Below are positions 33,764-42,873 of a stretch of DNA of 64,000 nucleotides, piece after piece. Source of the stretch: JAEUNJ01 sp052035955 (GTDB lineage Bacteria > Pseudomonadota > Gammaproteobacteria > Burkholderiales > Rhodocyclaceae); NCBI GenBank assembly GCA_052035955.1, contig JBPOHD010000019.1, forward strand, positions 5,722-69,721, in the 5' to 3' direction. A model generated the notes under the pieces. That model had not been told where the DNA came from. It saw only the letters and a list, made by a program, of their open reading frames with translations, and did not search any database. Each line of letters starts with the position of its first letter. Position 1 is the stretch's first letter. The translations under genes and the position numbers were made by a program.

Positions 33764-35800
33764 ATGGAATTCATCAGACATGGCGGGGCCCGCGCGCTCG
33801 TCGCCGTGGTCGCGACCTTTGCTGCGGCCGCGGCCGGGGCGGTCGATGTCGACGCGATCGACCTCAGCCTGGAGGACCTGCTCAAGACCGACGTCATGAC
33901 CGCCTCGCGCAAGGCCCAGAGGCTCAACGACGTGGCCGGGGCGGTCTTCGTGATCAGCCGCGAGGACATCGAACGGTCCGGTGTCACCAGCATCCCGGAG
34001 GCCCTGCGCATGGTGCCCGGGGTCCAGGTGGCCAGGCTCGCCAACAACCGCTGGGCGGTCAGCGTGCGCGGGTTCAACGGACGCTTCGCCAACAAGCTGC
34101 TGGTGCTGATGGACGGGCGCAGCATCTATTCGCCGCTGTTCTCCGGCGTGTTCTGGGAGGTCGAGGACACCCTGCTGGAGGACATCGACCGGATCGAGGT
34201 GATCCGCGGCCCCGGCGCTGCCCTGTGGGGCGCCAATGCCGTCAACGGCGTGATCAACATCATCACCCGCAAGGCCCGCGACACCCAGGGCACGCTGCTG
34301 GCCGCCAGTGCCGGCACCGACCGGGACGGCGCCCTTGCCGCCCGGTACGGGGGACAGATCGGCGAAGGCCATTTCCGGATCTGGGCCAAGGGGTTCCGCC
34401 GCGGGGAATCGGTGGGGCTGGCCGGGGCGCCGGGGAACGACGACTGGCGGGCGATGCGGGCCGGATTCAGGGGGGACTGGAACACGGAATCGGGAGGGCG
34501 GGTGACCCTCAGCGGCGGGGTCCAGGACGGCACCAGCGGCGATCGCTGGAACCTCGCCGACGTGACCTCGCCGTCGGGTTTCACGCCCAACGACGTGAGG
34601 CAGCAGAACCGCGGCGGTCATCTGCTCGGACGGGTCGAGTGGTACTCGGACGGCGGCGACGAGTCGGTGCTGCAGGGCTATGTCGATCAAGGCCGGCTGG
34701 AGGTCGGGAACCTGATCCGCGAGACGCGCCTCACGGCCGACCTGGACTTCCAGCGCCGTGTCCGGTTCGCCGAAAGGCACGACCTGGTCTGGGGCCTGGG
34801 CTACCGCCATTCGCGGGACCGGATCGAAACCTCGGGGTTCCTCTCCATCCCGCCGAACGAGCGGACCTACCGCCTTGCCAGCGTCTTTGCGCACGACGAG
34901 ATCACCCTGGCGCCGGAAACCCTGCGCATGATCCTCGGCGGGCGGCTGGAAAACAACAACTTCACGGGGACCGAATTCCAGCCGACCCTGCGCCTCATGT
35001 GGACCCCGAACCCGGCCCAGGCCGTCTGGGGATCCCTGTCGCGTGCCGTCCGCACGCCTTCCCGGGCCGAGAACGACGCGACGGTGGATCTTTCCGCGAC
35101 GCCTGCCAGTCCACCCGGCATCCCCCTGCCGGTGTTGCTGCGGAATCTGCCGCCGGCCAACCACCGCCTCGAGGCGGAGGTGGTCAAGGCCCTCGAACTG
35201 GGTTACCGGCATCAGTTCCACCCGCGGCTTTCGCTCGATGCCACCGTCTTCCGGAACGACTACACGAAGTTGAACACCTCGCCGACCGGAGCCCTTGATT
35301 TCGTGCTGGCGCCGATCCCGCACCTGGTTCAAAACCTGGCGCCGGCCAACGCCAACGAGGCGCGCACCCACGGCCTCGAACTGGCGGTCGACTGGCACGC
35401 ACTTCCTTGGTGGCGGCTGCAACCCGCCTATACCTACCTGCGGATGAGTATGGCGAGCACGGTCAACGATCCGGCCTCGAAGGGGGATGCCGAGATGACC
35501 AGCAAAGGGGCTCCCCGCCATCAGTTGTCTTTGCGCTCGTCCATGACCTTGTCGAATCGCAGCCAGTTCGATGTCTGGCTGCGCCATGTGGCGTCGACCA
35601 CCTGGCCGGGCGGATCGGTACCGCGTTACACCACCCTGGACCTGCGATACGCTTGGCGCGCCATGCCCGGGCTCGAGTTGTCGGTGGTGGGGCAGAACCT
35701 CCTCGACCGCCGGCATGCGGAGATCGTTCCCTTCCAGTTGCCGTCCGAAGCCCTGCAGGTCCAGCGCAGCCTCTACGTGAAAGCCAAGTGGCAATTCTGA
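33764..35800 (+). CDS. TonB-dependent outer-membrane receptor
   Basis: 678 residues. Signal peptide to about AGAVD, then a plug domain (ASRKAQRLNDVAGAVFVISR; GALWGANAVNGVINIITRKA) and a C-terminal 22-strand barrel ending in the aromatic residue F (KAKWQF). The opening DLSLEDLLKTDVMTASRK places it in a subgroup often followed by a YfiR-like gene. It imports or senses a ligand too large for porins. The next gene starts inside its last codons, so it heads a signalling operon; it may act as a sensor as much as a transporter. Confidence 0.92.
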   Translation: MEFIRHGGARALVAVVATFAAAAAGAVDVDAIDLSLEDLLKTDVMTASRKAQRLNDVAGAVFVISREDIERSGVTSIPEALRMVPGVQVARLANNRWAVSVRGFNGRFANKLLVLMDGRSIYSPLFSGVFWEVEDTLLEDIDRIEVIRGPGAALWGANAVNGVINIITRKARDTQGTLLAASAGTDRDGALAARYGGQIGEGHFRIWAKGFRRGESVGLAGAPGNDDWRAMRAGFRGDWNTESGGRVTLSGGVQDGTSGDRWNLADVTSPSGFTPNDVRQQNRGGHLLGRVEWYSDGGDESVLQGYVDQGRLEVGNLIRETRLTADLDFQRRVRFAERHDLVWGLGYRHSRDRIETSGFLSIPPNERTYRLASVFAHDEITLAPETLRMILGGRLENNNFTGTEFQPTLRLMWTPNPAQAVWGSLSRAVRTPSRAENDATVDLSATPASPPGIPLPVLLRNLPPANHRLEAEVVKALELGYRHQFHPRLSLDATVFRNDYTKLNTSPTGALDFVLAPIPHLVQNLAPANANEARTHGLELAVDWHALPWWRLQPAYTYLRMSMASTVNDPASKGDAEMTSKGAPRHQLSLRSSMTLSNRSQFDVWLRHVASTTWPGGSVPRYTTLDLRYAWRAMPGLELSVVGQNLLDRRHAEIVPFQLPSEALQVQRSLYVKAKWQF

Positions 35801-36366
35801 GACTCGGACGGCTGCGCCCATTGCTGGCGAGGGCCGTCGGCACCCTGCTCCTGGTCGGCGTGCTGGGTGCGCCGGACAGCGGCTGGGCGCAGATTTCAGA
35901 GGCCCAGGCCAAGGTGGCCTTCCTGCTGAACTTCGCGCGTTACGTGGAATGGCCGGAACGGGCCTTCCCGGCGCGCGACGCGCCCCTGAACGTCTGCGTG
36001 ATCGGCCGCGATTCCCTGGGGACTGCCCTGGCGGCATTGGAAAGCCGGCAGGTCCAGGGACGGCCGATCAAGGTCCGGCGCGGCGTAAGCCTGGAGGACT
36101 TCCGGGGCTGCCATCTGGTCTTCGTATCGGATTCCGAGGAACGCAGGCTCGTGCCGACCCTGCGCGCGCTCGCCGGGCATCCTGTCCTGACCGTCGGCGA
36201 CACGGACGGCTTCATCGATGCGGGCGGCGCCATCGGCATCGTCGCCGGCGAGGACCGATTGCAGTTCGAGGTGAATCGCGCCGCCCTGGATCAGGCGCAG
36301 CTCAAGGCCGGTTCCCAGCTGCTCAAGCTGGCGCGCAACCTCGCCGATGCAAGGCCGCGGAACTGA
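35788..36366 (+). CDS. YfiR family (DUF4154) periplasmic protein
   Basis: 192 residues from the GTG at 35788, which lies inside the end of the receptor gene (13-base overlap). Signal peptide to GWAQ; then AKVAFLLNFARYVEWPERAF, the standard YfiR opening, and the later CHLVFVSDSEE and GDTDGFIDAGGAIGIV blocks. YfiR of Pseudomonas is a periplasmic repressor of the diguanylate cyclase YfiN. Here it would link the outer-membrane receptor to the membrane kinase encoded one base downstream. The conserved Cys pair of YfiR is only partly recognisable. Confidence 0.88.
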   Translation: MAILRLGRLRPLLARAVGTLLLVGVLGAPDSGWAQISEAQAKVAFLLNFARYVEWPERAFPARDAPLNVCVIGRDSLGTALAALESRQVQGRPIKVRRGVSLEDFRGCHLVFVSDSEERRLVPTLRALAGHPVLTVGDTDGFIDAGGAIGIVAGEDRLQFEVNRAALDQAQLKAGSQLLKLARNLADARPRN

Positions 36367-36367
36367 C

Positions 36368-39130
36368 ATGCGCTTCAGCGACCTTCCCCTCAAGCGGAAA
36401 CTGATGGCGATCATCGCGGTCGCCACCGGCACCGGGCTGGTGTTGTCCCTGTCGATGTTCACCGCCCAGGAGATAAGGCGCAGCCGCGCGGCCACCGTGT
36501 CCCAGCTGACCGGCCTGGCCCAGGTCATTGCCGCCAACAGCACGGCGGCAATCGTATTCCGGGACCCCAAGGCGGCCGAGCTGACCCTGTCGGCCCTCCA
36601 GGCCCGACCCGAAGTGACGGCGGCAGGCATCGTCCTCGCGGACGGAACCCACTTCGCCAACTACCCCGCCGACGGCGGACCCGTCGGGACCCGCAGCCCC
36701 GGCCATGACAAGCTGCTGACCGAAGGGGGCTTCTGGGATACCCGGCTGCATCTGGAGCACCCGGTGCGCCAGGACGAGGAAGTGGTCGGTACCGTGGCCC
36801 TCGATGCCGATCTGTCGGGCATGTGGCGCGACGCGGCGGCCGATCTCCTGATCGCCGGGCTGGGCACGGGACTGGCCTTCTTCATCGCGTTCAGTTTTGC
36901 CGCCCGACTTCAGAGGAGCATTTCCGGGCCCATCCTCGATCTCGCGGAACTGGCCCGCCGGGTCGGTGCGGAGCAGGATTTTTCGCGCCGCGTCCCGGTG
37001 AGGCAGACGGACGAAATCGGAACCCTGCTGGAGGGATTCAACGCGATGATGGCCCAGGTCCAGGCCCGTGATACGGAGCTCCGCGAGTATCGCGACCACC
37101 TGGAGCAGCAGGTGGAGGCGCGAACTTCGGAACTTCGGCTGGCCAAGGAACAGGCCGAGGCGGCCAATGTGGCGAAGTCCCGTTTCCTGGCAAACATGAG
37201 CCACGAGATACGTACGCCCATGAATGGCGTCGTGGGCATGGCCGACCTTCTGCTGGAAACCCCGCTCAACGAGCGGCAACGCAGGTTTGCGGATACGCTC
37301 AAGGTTTCGGCCCAGGCCCTGCTCCACCTGATCAACGACATCCTCGACCTGTCCAAGATCGAAGCCGGGAAGCTCGAACTGGAAAACGAGGCATTCGATC
37401 CTCGCCAGGTGCTGGAGGAGGCCGCCGGGCAATTCGCCGAACTGGCCTACGGCAAGGGCCTCGAGGTGGTATGCCAGGTCGATTCCTGCGTTCCCCCGGC
37501 GGTGTTCGGGGATTTCCACCGGGTCAAGCAGGTCGTGAGCAATCTGGTGAGCAATGCAGTCAAGTTCACCGAGCGCGGGGAAATCATCCTGGACCTGAGC
37601 TGCCGGTGTATTCCCGACCCACACGACGGTGGCGGCACGGATTGCTGCCTGCGTTACACGGTGACGGATACCGGCGTCGGCGTGGCGCCGGAGTCGCGCC
37701 CCCGCCTGTTCTCGCCCTTTACCCAGGCGGACAATTCCACGACCCGCCGTTACGGCGGCACCGGCCTTGGCCTCGCCATCATCCGGCAACTCGCCGAGCG
37801 CATGGGGGGGACCGTCGACTACGAGAGCGAGGTCGGTCGCGGCTCCTCGTTCTGGTTCGAAATCCGCTTCGACCGCTGCAATGGGTCCACGGCAAGCGTG
37901 CCATCGCCGGTTCCCCGAGGCACCCGCATCGTGCTGGCGGTTCCGCATCCGGCGACCCGGCATGCGGTGGAGAGGGAACTCGAGGCGCTTGGGGTCTCCA
38001 CGGCGTCCACGGACCGGCTGGACGGCCTGTTCGGGATTCTCCAGGGGGATGCCAGGCCATTCGATTTCGTCATGATCGACGCGACCCTGTCGGGTCCGGA
38101 CGGGGCCCGGCTGGTGCGGCAGATCAGGGAGACCGCCGGATCACCTTGCCGCATCGTGGCCATGGCGCCGCTTGGGAAGGCATTCCAGGACGAGGGTGTC
38201 GCATCCGCCGCCGACGGCATCCTGTTCAAGCCGGTGACGAGACCCGAACTGTCGCGGGTCCTGGGGCAGTTCTTCCTGCCCGGCGGGACTTCGCCGGCCC
38301 GGCCGAAGGCGCCGCCGACCATCACCAGGGGCGCGCGCGTCCTGCTGGCGGAGGACAACGATGTCAACAGGGAGATTGCGATGGCGCTCCTGTCCGACAT
38401 CGGTTGCCGGGTGGAGGTGGCAGAAAATGGGGCCGCCGCGGTGGCATTGACGGAGCGTGAGCCCTTCGACCTGGTCCTGATGGATTGCCAGATGCCGGTG
38501 ATGGACGGCTACGAGGCGACCCGGCGGATCCGCCAGGCCGAGGCAGGGGCGGGGAGGGCGCGTCGGATTCCCATCGTGGCGCTGACGGCAAATGCGTTGT
38601 CCGGCGACCGTGATGCCTGTTTTGCCGCGGGAATGGACGACTACGTGACCAAGCCCGTCACGCGCTCCCGCCTGGCGGAAGCGCTGGCGAGGCACCTTGC
38701 GACCGGTGCGCTTCACGGCGACGCCAGTCCCGGTGCGGGTCCCGCGGATGCGGGACCTGCTGGCGCCTTGCCGGTATTCGATCCCTCCGTTCTCGCCGGG
38801 ATTCCGGGTGCGGAACCCGGTTCGGACTTCCGGCGCAGATTGCTGGATGCCTACGTCGACAACGCGAAGGGCCTCCTCGCGACCGTGGGCGAGGCCCTGG
38901 ACGATGGCGATCGGGAAACGCTGATCCGGGCCGTTCACACCCTGAAGTCCTCCAGCGCCTCCCTGGGCGCGGTGGCCCTCGCCAGCCTCGCCCGGGCCTA
39001 CGAAGAGGAACTGCGGGGCGGCGGTCCCGCGACCGGAGAGATGGGGGAGCGGCTGGCGGCCGAATATGACCGCTTCGAATCCGCCCTCGCGGGCCTCGGA
39101 ATCGATGGAGAGAGGGCCGTCGGGCCATGA
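36368..39130 (+). CDS. Hybrid sensor histidine kinase (CHASE8-like sensor, HAMP, HisKA, HATPase, REC, HPt)
   Basis: 920 residues. Two transmembrane helices (about 15-35 and 155-175) frame a periplasmic sensor of CHASE8 type. HAMP and coiled coil follow. The phospho-acceptor is His279 in ANMSHEIRTPMN, and the ATPase domain has GTGLGLAI. A degenerate REC-like segment comes next, then an active REC (LLAEDNDVN; LVLMDCQMP) and a C-terminal HPt (RAVHTLKSSSASLG). This is a full internal phosphorelay. Its last four bases overlap the start of the output gene (ATGA). The periplasmic domain probably reads the YfiR-like protein. Confidence 0.9.
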   Translation: MRFSDLPLKRKLMAIIAVATGTGLVLSLSMFTAQEIRRSRAATVSQLTGLAQVIAANSTAAIVFRDPKAAELTLSALQARPEVTAAGIVLADGTHFANYPADGGPVGTRSPGHDKLLTEGGFWDTRLHLEHPVRQDEEVVGTVALDADLSGMWRDAAADLLIAGLGTGLAFFIAFSFAARLQRSISGPILDLAELARRVGAEQDFSRRVPVRQTDEIGTLLEGFNAMMAQVQARDTELREYRDHLEQQVEARTSELRLAKEQAEAANVAKSRFLANMSHEIRTPMNGVVGMADLLLETPLNERQRRFADTLKVSAQALLHLINDILDLSKIEAGKLELENEAFDPRQVLEEAAGQFAELAYGKGLEVVCQVDSCVPPAVFGDFHRVKQVVSNLVSNAVKFTERGEIILDLSCRCIPDPHDGGGTDCCLRYTVTDTGVGVAPESRPRLFSPFTQADNSTTRRYGGTGLGLAIIRQLAERMGGTVDYESEVGRGSSFWFEIRFDRCNGSTASVPSPVPRGTRIVLAVPHPATRHAVERELEALGVSTASTDRLDGLFGILQGDARPFDFVMIDATLSGPDGARLVRQIRETAGSPCRIVAMAPLGKAFQDEGVASAADGILFKPVTRPELSRVLGQFFLPGGTSPARPKAPPTITRGARVLLAEDNDVNREIAMALLSDIGCRVEVAENGAAAVALTEREPFDLVLMDCQMPVMDGYEATRRIRQAEAGAGRARRIPIVALTANALSGDRDACFAAGMDDYVTKPVTRSRLAEALARHLATGALHGDASPGAGPADAGPAGALPVFDPSVLAGIPGAEPGSDFRRRLLDAYVDNAKGLLATVGEALDDGDRETLIRAVHTLKSSSASLGAVALASLARAYEEELRGGGPATGEMGERLAAEYDRFESALAGLGIDGERAVGP

Positions 39131-41292
39131 GCGAGTTCGCGGACAAGGGACTGGTTCTGCTGGTGGACGACGATCCGGTGCTGCGCATGATGGCGGGCGA
39201 GACTTTGCGGAAAGCCGGATTCGGGGTGACCGAGGCGGCCGACGGCGAAGCCGCCCTGCGCCGGTTCGAGAAGGAACGCTTCGATCTCGTCCTGCTCGAT
39301 GTGATGATGCCCGGCCTCGACGGCTACGAGGTATGCGGTCGCCTGCGCGGCCACGCCGAAGGCGCCTGGTTGCCGATCATCATGCTGACGGGATTGAACG
39401 ATTCGGATTCGATAGAACGGGCCTACCGAGGCGGCGCGACGGACTTCATCACCAAGCCGATCAATTGGACGCTGTTGCCCCACCGCGTCCGCTATTGCAT
39501 GCGCGCCAACCGTGCCATGGAAGGGGTCATGCGCAGCGAGGAGAGCCTGGCGCGGGCGCAGCGTCTCGCCAACATGGGCAACTGGGAGTGGACGGTCGCC
39601 GATTCCAGGATCTCTTGTTCGGAGGAGTTGCGCCGGATGTTCGACTCGGTGCCCTGTGGTACCGGGACGACCACGCCCGAGGCTTTCCTGGCCGGCGTCG
39701 CGGCCAACGACCGCGACCGGGTGCGGACGGCAAGGGCGGCCGCGATCGCCAGCGGCGGCGGCTACCGGCTGACTTTCAACATCGTGCGCGGCGACGGCGC
39801 CGTGCGTTCCGTGTTCGAGCAGGCGACGCCGGTCCGGGACGCGGCGGGGCGCGTGATCCGGCTCGAGGGCATTACGCAGGACGTGACGGAGCGGGTGGAG
39901 GCGGAGAGCCGGATCCGGCACCTGGTATTCCATGACGGAATGACGGGGTTACCCAACCGCCAGTTCCTGTCGGAAATGGCGGTGTCGGCCCTCGAGAGGG
40001 CCCAGCGCCTGCACGCGACCTGCGCCGTCCTGCACGTGGATCTGGACAGGTTCAAGAGCGTCAACGACGCGTTCGGCGATCCGACCGGGGACGAAGTGCT
40101 GCAGACGATCGCCGCCCGGGTCGTGACCTGCGTGCGCGCCGCCGACCTGGCCTCCGTCAGCCGGTCCATCGCGTCCTCCCAGGTCGTTGCCCGGATCGGC
40201 GGCAACGCCTTCACCATACTCCTGCTCGACATCCGCGGGCCGGACGATGCCATTGTCGTTGCCGGCCGGATCCTGGCGACCGTTTCCGAGCCGGTGACCG
40301 TCGGCGGGCGCGAGGTGGTCCTGACCGCCAGCATCGGCATCGCCCTGTTCCCCCGCGATGGCGAGGGAATCGATGTGCTGACGCGTCACGCGGAGCAGGC
40401 GATGTACGCGGCGAAGACGGCCGGTCGTGCCTGCTACCGGTTCTTCGACGACCGGATGAACGTCGCCGCCAGTTCCAAGCTGGAAATGGAGAACGACCTG
40501 CGACGGGCCCTCGCCTGCGGCGAATTGCGCCTTCACTATCAACCGCAGGTCGACGTCGAAAGCAGGCGCGTCGTCGGTGCGGAAGCCTTGATACGATGGC
40601 AGCATCGCGAGCGGGGCCTGCTCTCTCCGGGCGAGTTCATCCCCCTGGCCGAGGAATCCGGCCTCATCGTCGCGGTGGGGGACTGGGTGCTGCGCACCGC
40701 CTGCCGGCAGGCGCGCGCCTGGATGGATGCCGGTCTGCCGGCTGTTCCGGTATCCATCAACCTGTCCAGCCTGAGCTTCATGCAGGAGACCCTGGTCGAG
40801 GATCTTGACGTCATCGTCCTCGGGGCCGGGGTCGGTGCCGAGCAGGTGACGCTGGAGGTGACGGAGTCCTTGCTGATGCATGACCTGGAACACACGATTG
40901 CGCGCCTGAAGTCGCTGCGGGCCAGGGGTTTCGGCTTGTCCCTGGACGATTTCGGCACCGGGTACTCCTCCCTCGGCTACCTGAAGCGATTTCCCGTCGA
41001 TGAATTGAAGATCGACCGGTCCTTCGTCCGGGACTCGGGAAAGAGCGCCCTCGACAGTGCCCTTGTCGCCTCCATCATCGGCCTTGGCAGGCAGTTCGGC
41101 CTGCGGGTGGTGGCCGAGGGCGTGGAGACGCGACAGCAATCGGAATTCCTGCTCAGCCATGGCTGCGCCCTCCAGCAGGGTTTTCTGTTTGCCCGTCCCA
41201 TGCCCGCGGAGGCCTTCGAGGCATACCTGCGCGAGCCGTATGCCGACCCGGCCCGCGAGCCGGCTTCCGGTGCCGATCCGGCGGCATCCTGA
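39127..41292 (+). CDS. Response regulator with PAS, degenerate GGDEF and EAL domains (c-di-GMP phosphodiesterase)
   Basis: 721 residues. REC domain with VDDDP and the phospho-site in LVLLDVMMPG, a PAS domain, then GGDEF and EAL. The GGDEF signature reads GGNAF, so cyclase activity is unlikely; it may bind GTP as a regulator. The EAL domain keeps its catalytic residues: AEALIRW, the NLS and VTESLL segments, LDDFGTGYSS, KIDRSFV and EGVET. The predicted net output is hydrolysis of cyclic-di-GMP when phosphorylated by the preceding kinase. It is last in the receptor-YfiR-kinase operon. Confidence 0.9.
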   Translation: MSEFADKGLVLLVDDDPVLRMMAGETLRKAGFGVTEAADGEAALRRFEKERFDLVLLDVMMPGLDGYEVCGRLRGHAEGAWLPIIMLTGLNDSDSIERAYRGGATDFITKPINWTLLPHRVRYCMRANRAMEGVMRSEESLARAQRLANMGNWEWTVADSRISCSEELRRMFDSVPCGTGTTTPEAFLAGVAANDRDRVRTARAAAIASGGGYRLTFNIVRGDGAVRSVFEQATPVRDAAGRVIRLEGITQDVTERVEAESRIRHLVFHDGMTGLPNRQFLSEMAVSALERAQRLHATCAVLHVDLDRFKSVNDAFGDPTGDEVLQTIAARVVTCVRAADLASVSRSIASSQVVARIGGNAFTILLLDIRGPDDAIVVAGRILATVSEPVTVGGREVVLTASIGIALFPRDGEGIDVLTRHAEQAMYAAKTAGRACYRFFDDRMNVAASSKLEMENDLRRALACGELRLHYQPQVDVESRRVVGAEALIRWQHRERGLLSPGEFIPLAEESGLIVAVGDWVLRTACRQARAWMDAGLPAVPVSINLSSLSFMQETLVEDLDVIVLGAGVGAEQVTLEVTESLLMHDLEHTIARLKSLRARGFGLSLDDFGTGYSSLGYLKRFPVDELKIDRSFVRDSGKSALDSALVASIIGLGRQFGLRVVAEGVETRQQSEFLLSHGCALQQGFLFARPMPAEAFEAYLREPYADPAREPASGADPAAS

Positions 41293-41300
41293 CGGGGATT

Positions 41301-41322
41301 GCGTCGGCCGGGAGGCCGACGC
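41301..41322. terminator. Hairpin between convergent genes
   Basis: GCGTCGGCC, loop GGGA, GGCCGACGC: a perfect 9-bp stem just after the EAL gene and before the end of the convergent lipoprotein gene. It has no T-run; it may stop transcription from both sides. Confidence 0.5.
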
Positions 41323-41338
41323 GGAGGGGAAGGCCCGG

Positions 41339-41797
41339 TCAGGGCCAGCGCCGGAAGGGGAAAAGGGGAAATGGCGGGTGGTTCATCTGGCAGCGCAGCC
41401 ACCACTGCTGGTCGAGCCGTCGCAGTTCCTCGCCGCACAGCGTGTCCCGCCGAAGCGATTCCTGGTCGAGGAGATCGGCCTGGGCCTGGCGCTCGGCCTG
41501 CAGCAGATGATCGAGGACGGCCACCGGCACGCCCTGGGCCCGCAACTCGAGAACCTCGGTCGCGGTTAGGCGAAAGACCGACCGGGTCTCCCTGAGGCGC
41601 CCAATGATCGCTTCGGGGTCCTTGCCTTGTCGTGCCAGCGCGACGAGGTCGTCGCGGCCAAGGGGGGGCTGGACGGGCGCTGCCTGGGGGGCGATCCCCT
41701 CGGCCCGCAGAACCCGGCCAGGCTGGTGGTCCTCGGGCATTTGCGCGCAGCCCGCCGCGACCATCGCGATCCAGGCTATCGGGGCAATCTGTCTCAT
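41339..41797 (-). CDS. Small lipoprotein of unknown function
   Basis: 152 residues from the ATG at 41797. Signal peptide with lipobox VAAGC near residue 18, so it should be lipid-anchored. The mature part is helical (LVALARQGKDPEAIIGRLRE; VLELRAQGVPVAVLDHLLQA), which resembles small repeat-like helical lipoproteins. Function is unknown. It is convergent with the c-di-GMP operon. Confidence 0.78.
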   Translation of the reverse strand: MRQIAPIAWIAMVAAGCAQMPEDHQPGRVLRAEGIAPQAAPVQPPLGRDDLVALARQGKDPEAIIGRLRETRSVFRLTATEVLELRAQGVPVAVLDHLLQAERQAQADLLDQESLRRDTLCGEELRRLDQQWWLRCQMNHPPFPLFPFRRWP

Positions 41798-41898
41798 GGG
41801 CGGGTACCGGTCGGGGAATCGAATGGGCAATCAATATAACGCCCGGCGGGCCGTCGGGGACGGATGGGTCCCGGTCCTGCGGATCCGTCCGCTGCGGC

Positions 41899-42651
41899 TC
41901 AGCGACCCGGATCCTGGCGGTAGAACCGGGACATCTGGCCGTATACCGCCGGGTAGTCGGATTGCAGGAGCTCCGGTGTCTCGAAGAAGGCCTCGCTCAT
42001 GACGGCAAAGAACTCCGCAGGTGACTCCGCGGCATAGGGGTCGAGCAGGGTGTCTTCCCCGGCATCGACCCGCCGCTGGAAGTCCTCGAAGGCGCTTCCG
42101 AAGTCAGCCTTCCAGGCTTCCCGGCTCATGCCGGCATGCAGGGGCGGGCACCCGTCGGCGACGCCGTTCAGCATGTCCAGCTTGTGGGCAAATTCGTGGA
42201 TCACCACATTGATGCCCCGGGCCTCGTACTGGTCGTCGAACCAGGAAAGGATGACCGGGCCGCCGTCCCATGCCTCTCCAAGGACGGCATCGTCGTATTC
42301 ATGGACGATGCCGTTTTCGTCCGTGACGCGGCGCGGGATGACGAAATCCCCCGGATATACGACGATCCCGACCCATCCCCGGTAGAACTCCAGCCCGAGG
42401 TTCAGTACGGGGAGGCAGGCCTGCAGCGCGATGGAAACCTGGATCTCGGGCGTCAGCACCAGGCCTTGGGCACCGCTCCACTCCTTTTCCGCAATGAACC
42501 GGCTCGCCATGTCGCGCAGTCGCGACCGATCATCGGCCTTCAGTGCGGCGAGGAAGTCGTGACCTTCCTCGGCCCGGCGCCACAGCGCCTCGTCGACCTC
42601 GACGCCGTCGGTCATCCGACGGCGCAACCAGTCGCGGACGGCCTTGATCAT
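41899..42651 (-). CDS. MtfA-like zinc-dependent peptidase
   Basis: 250 residues. The zinc site is HEFAHKLD, with a downstream ESPAEFFAVMSE segment supplying the third ligand. MtfA of E. coli binds Mlc and affects glucose PTS control, and also has aminopeptidase activity. The length and the YPGDFVIPRRV and ARGINVVIHEFAH wording match the family. The frame is open to 42828, but the family N-terminus fits the ATG at 42651. It is likely cytoplasmic, with no signal peptide. The target protein in this organism is unknown. Confidence 0.87.
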   Translation of the reverse strand: MIKAVRDWLRRRMTDGVEVDEALWRRAEEGHDFLAALKADDRSRLRDMASRFIAEKEWSGAQGLVLTPEIQVSIALQACLPVLNLGLEFYRGWVGIVVYPGDFVIPRRVTDENGIVHEYDDAVLGEAWDGGPVILSWFDDQYEARGINVVIHEFAHKLDMLNGVADGCPPLHAGMSREAWKADFGSAFEDFQRRVDAGEDTLLDPYAAESPAEFFAVMSEAFFETPELLQSDYPAVYGQMSRFYRQDPGR

Positions 42652-42830
42652 CACCGTGCCGAGATTCCACCCGATCGACGGACTCCCGGCCTGGCCGAGG
42701 CGGCGACGACCGCCCGATCCCCAGGAGACGAGCCTGCCAACCGCCGGCTCCCGGAGGTTGGGTGGCGGCCGGCGCTGTTCATCGCCAGTGCCGCCCGTGG
42801 CGGCCACCCCCCGAAAATCCGGGACCAATG

Positions 42831-42853
42831 AAAACGGGGGCCGCAGCCCCCGT
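42831..42853 (-). terminator. Intrinsic terminator after the parvulin gene
   Basis: ACGGGGGC, loop of four, GCCCCCGT: an 8-bp GC-rich stem about 20 bases past the parvulin stop, followed on the minus strand by a short T-run. Confidence 0.8.
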
Positions 42854-42873
42854 CCGGTTCGAGTCGCGACGAA

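Noticed and set aside
40195..40215. Active diguanylate cyclase
   Set aside because: The signature reads GGNAF, so the key acidic residues of GGDEF are missing.
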